In this document: piece by piece, positions 62,266 through 64,000 of the stretch
Layout: every line of letters starts with the position of its first letter
Position numbering within the stretch: position 1 is the first letter of the stretch
DNA from: Myxococcales bacterium
GTDB taxonomy: Bacteria; Myxococcota_A; Polyangia; Polyangiales; Polyangiaceae
Length of the DNA: 64,000 nucleotides
Assembly (NCBI GenBank): GCA_016794345.1
Contig: JAEUKE010000117.1
Coordinates: forward strand, 62,001 to 126,000
Reading direction: 5' to 3'
Program-made: the position numbers and the translations under genes
Notes under the pieces: generated by a model
Database searches by the model: none
What the model was told of the DNA's origin: nothing
Seen by the model: only the letters and a program-made list of their open reading frames with translations

Positions 62266-62323
62266 GCCCTTTCACCCCCGACCCCCCTCACCTCGTGAGG
62301 GGGGATTAGGGGGGTGAAAGGGC
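62266..62323. terminator. Nested GC hairpin between convergent genes (copy 3)
   Basis: Inner stem CCCCCCTCAC (62282-62291), loop CTC, GTGAGGGGGG (62295-62304). An outer stem pairs GCCCTTTCACCCC (62266-62278) with GGGGTGAAAGGGC (62311-62323). The inner stem repeats the hairpins at 42611 and 55488. Confidence 0.75.
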
Positions 62324-62371
62324 GGGCATGATGGGTCCAGAACGGAGGGCGGAGACTTTTTCAGCACCCGG

Positions 62372-62695
62372 CTAGAGCGCGCCGGCTTCGTCGCTCCCCG
62401 CGTCCTTCTTGTCCTTGCCGTGCTCGTCGTCGAACTCGATCCCCTTCTTCACCTGAACGATGGCGTCCTTCACGAGCTGCTTGGCCTTCACGCGATGCCC
62501 GCCTTTGTCGCTCGTCGCCTTCTCGAGCTGCGTCTGCGCCGTCTCGAGCGCCGCGAGGGCGGCCTGCATGTGCGGCTGATCGCCCTCCGGCGCCGCGGGC
62601 TTGGCGTTCGCCAGGTTGTCGTTCGTGCCCACGACGAGGGCGAGAGCGCCGGCGAGCGTGAGGGTGGAAGCCTTCCAAAGCCAATGAGCTTGCAT
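62372..62695 (-). CDS. Small exported helical protein
   Basis: 107 residues. The start ATG at 62695 has a strong ribosome binding site (AAAGGAGACGACTC). A signal peptide covers ~1-30 (LWKASTLTLAGALALVVGTN, then LANAKP as a likely cleavage site). The mature part is amphipathic helix (MQAALAALETAQTQLEKATS) then Lys-rich helix and an Asp/Lys tail (KDKKDAGSDEAGAL). It resembles small periplasmic helical-hairpin proteins that pair with metals, nucleic acid or other proteins, but no family is clear. Confidence 0.78.
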   Translation of the reverse strand: MQAHWLWKASTLTLAGALALVVGTNDNLANAKPAAPEGDQPHMQAALAALETAQTQLEKATSDKGGHRVKAKQLVKDAIVQVKKGIEFDDEHGKDKKDAGSDEAGAL

Positions 62696-62864
62696 GAGTC
62701 GTCTCCTTTTCGCGGATGACACCGCGGGGAGGCCTCATGGCAAATCGGGTGCCCGCGTCAGGAAGGCGATTCCTTCGCGGTTTCCGAGGGTGCGGGCTGC
62801 GCACCTGCGGAGCGCCAGCCGCAGGGCTGCTCCACAGGGCTGGTCGCTCCGCCGCGCCGAGCGC

Positions 62865-63746
62865 TCAGTCCTTGCAGGTGACGAGCTGCTTGCGCATGCC
62901 GCCCGGGACGGGCTGCGTGAACGTCTCCGGCAGGAGCGGAGGATTCCACTTCGCTTCCTTGTACTCGAACACGACGTCGTCCCGCGTCTCCGAGACCCTG
63001 AAGCGGATCTTCTTCGGGTACTCGGCCTCGCAAGCCGGTCCGCTCGGCGGGACGGGCTCATCCATCCCGTCCTCGTCAACCCGGGCGGGCGCCGTCTTCG
63101 TGGGCTCGTGACCGGAGAGGTCCGCGAGGTAGAGGTCTTCGCCGCCCTGCGCGACCCGCACGTGCGAGACGCGGACGCGCTGCTTCTGCCAGGGCTTGTG
63201 GAAGTCGTCCGGGTGGACCTGCAGGTGGATCTCCTCGGACGCTTCGTTCTTCGAGGGGATGGTCAGCTTGTAGTGGTCGCCGTCCCAGGCGATCTGCGGG
63301 GCGGCGCGGTCGTGCACGAGCACGGGCGCCTCCCCGCGGAGGAGCGACACGAGGGCGTGCCCCGGGACGGGGACCTGCGTGAACCGGGCGAGGTTGCACG
63401 CCGTGGCCGGGCCGTAGAAGAAGGTCTTCTGCTCGAGATCGGCGAGCTTGAAGTCCTTGCCGTCCGACGTGAGCGTGAAGATCGTCGCGCCGAACGGGCT
63501 CACCACGTCGAAGCGGACCGCTTGCGGGTTGATGGCGAAGAGGAAGACGTCCCCCTTCACGCGGCCCTTCTTGGTCACGAGGTCGACCTTCGCCTCGCCC
63601 TGCACGCCGACCGAACAGGCGTAGCCGGCGTGCATGCGGGCGAGGGCGTCATCCGCGGTTGGAAACAGCGAATCGGGTGTCTGCGTGCAGCCGGCGAGCG
63701 CGAGGCAGAGCGCCAGTCCGACCGGTTGTTTCCCACGGAGCGTCAT
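62865..63746 (-). CDS. Outer-membrane-type lipoprotein (LolA/LolB or DUF4292-like fold)
   Basis: 293 residues. The signal MTLRGKQPVGLALCLALAGC has lipobox LAGC. The body begins with a helix (DALARMHAGYACSVGVQGEA) followed by antiparallel strands KVDLVTKKGRVKGDVFLFAI, RFDVVSPFGATIFTLTSDGK and FKLADLEQKTFFYGPATACN, a layout like the half-barrel of LolA/LolB and DUF4292 lipoproteins that bind lipid moieties. The second half (VHPDDFHKPWQKQRVRVSHV) continues the sheet. Function is unassigned. Its start is 2 bp after the stop of the upstream Mrr-like gene, so they may be co-transcribed. Confidence 0.8.
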   Translation of the reverse strand: MTLRGKQPVGLALCLALAGCTQTPDSLFPTADDALARMHAGYACSVGVQGEAKVDLVTKKGRVKGDVFLFAINPQAVRFDVVSPFGATIFTLTSDGKDFKLADLEQKTFFYGPATACNLARFTQVPVPGHALVSLLRGEAPVLVHDRAAPQIAWDGDHYKLTIPSKNEASEEIHLQVHPDDFHKPWQKQRVRVSHVRVAQGGEDLYLADLSGHEPTKTAPARVDEDGMDEPVPPSGPACEAEYPKKIRFRVSETRDDVVFEYKEAKWNPPLLPETFTQPVPGGMRKQLVTCKD

Positions 63747-63748
63747 GG

Positions 63749-64000
63749 TCAGGACGCGCGGAGCGCTTCGAGCAGGTCGACGTCGGGGATGGCGATCGGG
63801 AGGCGCGCACGAATGACGGCCACGTCATTCTCCTCGCAGAGCCGGGCGAAGCCAGCCGCGTCCGTGAGGGCGACCGGCGCGACGCCCTCCGCCGCCGCTT
63901 CTTCGCGCGCGCCGGAGAGGATCTGACCGGTGGTGATGATCCAGCCCATCGTCGCCGGACCGTAGTGGTGCAGCGAGCCGCGGAGCTCGGTCACGCGCTC
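63749..64000 (-). CDS. Mrr-like restriction endonuclease-fold protein, C-terminal part (cut by window edge)
   Basis: The frame is open to base 64000, so the gene starts outside the window. The visible ~83 residues (VTELRGSLHHYGPATMGWII, then TTGQILSGAREEAAAEG and ALTDAAGFARLCEENDVAV) match the end of an Mrr-type catalytic domain. There the family has an 'elrGal ... GvivTtg.fs..A.e.A' pattern and a Leu-rich helix. The catalytic Asp-QxK motif would be upstream and is not visible. It could be a type IV restriction enzyme or a related nuclease. The last residues PDVDLLEALRAS lie just before the lipoprotein gene. Confidence 0.65.
   Translation of the reverse strand, partial: ERVTELRGSLHHYGPATMGWIITTGQILSGAREEAAAEGVAPVALTDAAGFARLCEENDVAVIRARLPIAIPDVDLLEALRAS

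Overview
The window is about 70% GC and densely coded. It reads like a chromosome segment of a myxobacterium (Myxococcota, probably Polyangiales). The main reasons are giant Ser/Thr kinases fused to AAA and TPR modules, many Cys-anchored lipoproteins with low-complexity linkers, a PilZ protein, a hybrid histidine kinase and long Ala/Pro/Lys-rich tails. The assignment rests on gene style only; there is no rRNA or tRNA in the window.

Layout. 1-5.1 kb (minus): cell-shape cluster mreB, then mreC-mreD-mrdA(PBP2)-rodA with overlapping stops and starts; rodA runs off the left edge. 5.1-7.8 kb (minus): rpmG (L33), a two-RRM glycine-rich RNA-binding protein and a divergent Lgt. 7.8-10.4 kb (plus): patatin-moaB-moeA, overlapping. 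10.5-21.0 kb: an orphan type VI secretion (T6SS) island. It holds VgrG, a PAAR protein with a helical-repeat tail, a small protein, an FHA-DUF4123 fusion, a second small protein, a 734-aa candidate cargo and a 280-aa protein, facing a convergent DUF2169 protein. 21.1-24.9 kb: a repeat-rich patch in which two ~245-bp arms in opposite orientation enclose two lipoprotein genes, one frameshifted. It is followed by a Cys-rich lipoprotein and a rearrangement scar at the end of a membrane-protein gene. 26-33 kb: phosphodiester glycosidase, LysR with a divergent YdbC-like aldo/keto reductase, VOC protein, PfkB kinase, OmpA-like protein, a MoaC fusion and MoaD. 33.4-42.6 kb: a three-gene operon of two giant kinases and a patatin. 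42.7-64 kb: PilZ protein, multicopper oxidase, mfd, an alpha/beta hydrolase, several lipoproteins, hybrid histidine kinase, thiolase, Fpg-like glycosylase, DHH-family protein, LysR with a divergent SMP-30-like lipoprotein, and an Mrr-like protein cut by the right edge.

How the genes work together. Molybdenum cofactor genes are split over two loci (moaB-moeA and moaC-moaD), with the MoaC fused to a nitrate-reductase-associated-like domain. The T6SS island carries both DUF4123- and DUF2169-type cargo adaptors, and the DUF4123 protein has an FHA phospho-threonine reader. This suggests phosphorylation-gated cargo loading, in a genome that clearly uses Ser/Thr kinases. No core T6SS sheath or baseplate genes are in the window.

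Regulatory signals. Twelve genes have a TANNNT -10-like hexamer 6-11 nt before the start codon and mostly no ribosome binding site, which points to leaderless transcription. Near-identical GC hairpins recur in three convergent gaps. Two LysR genes have clear palindromic operators in their divergent promoter regions.
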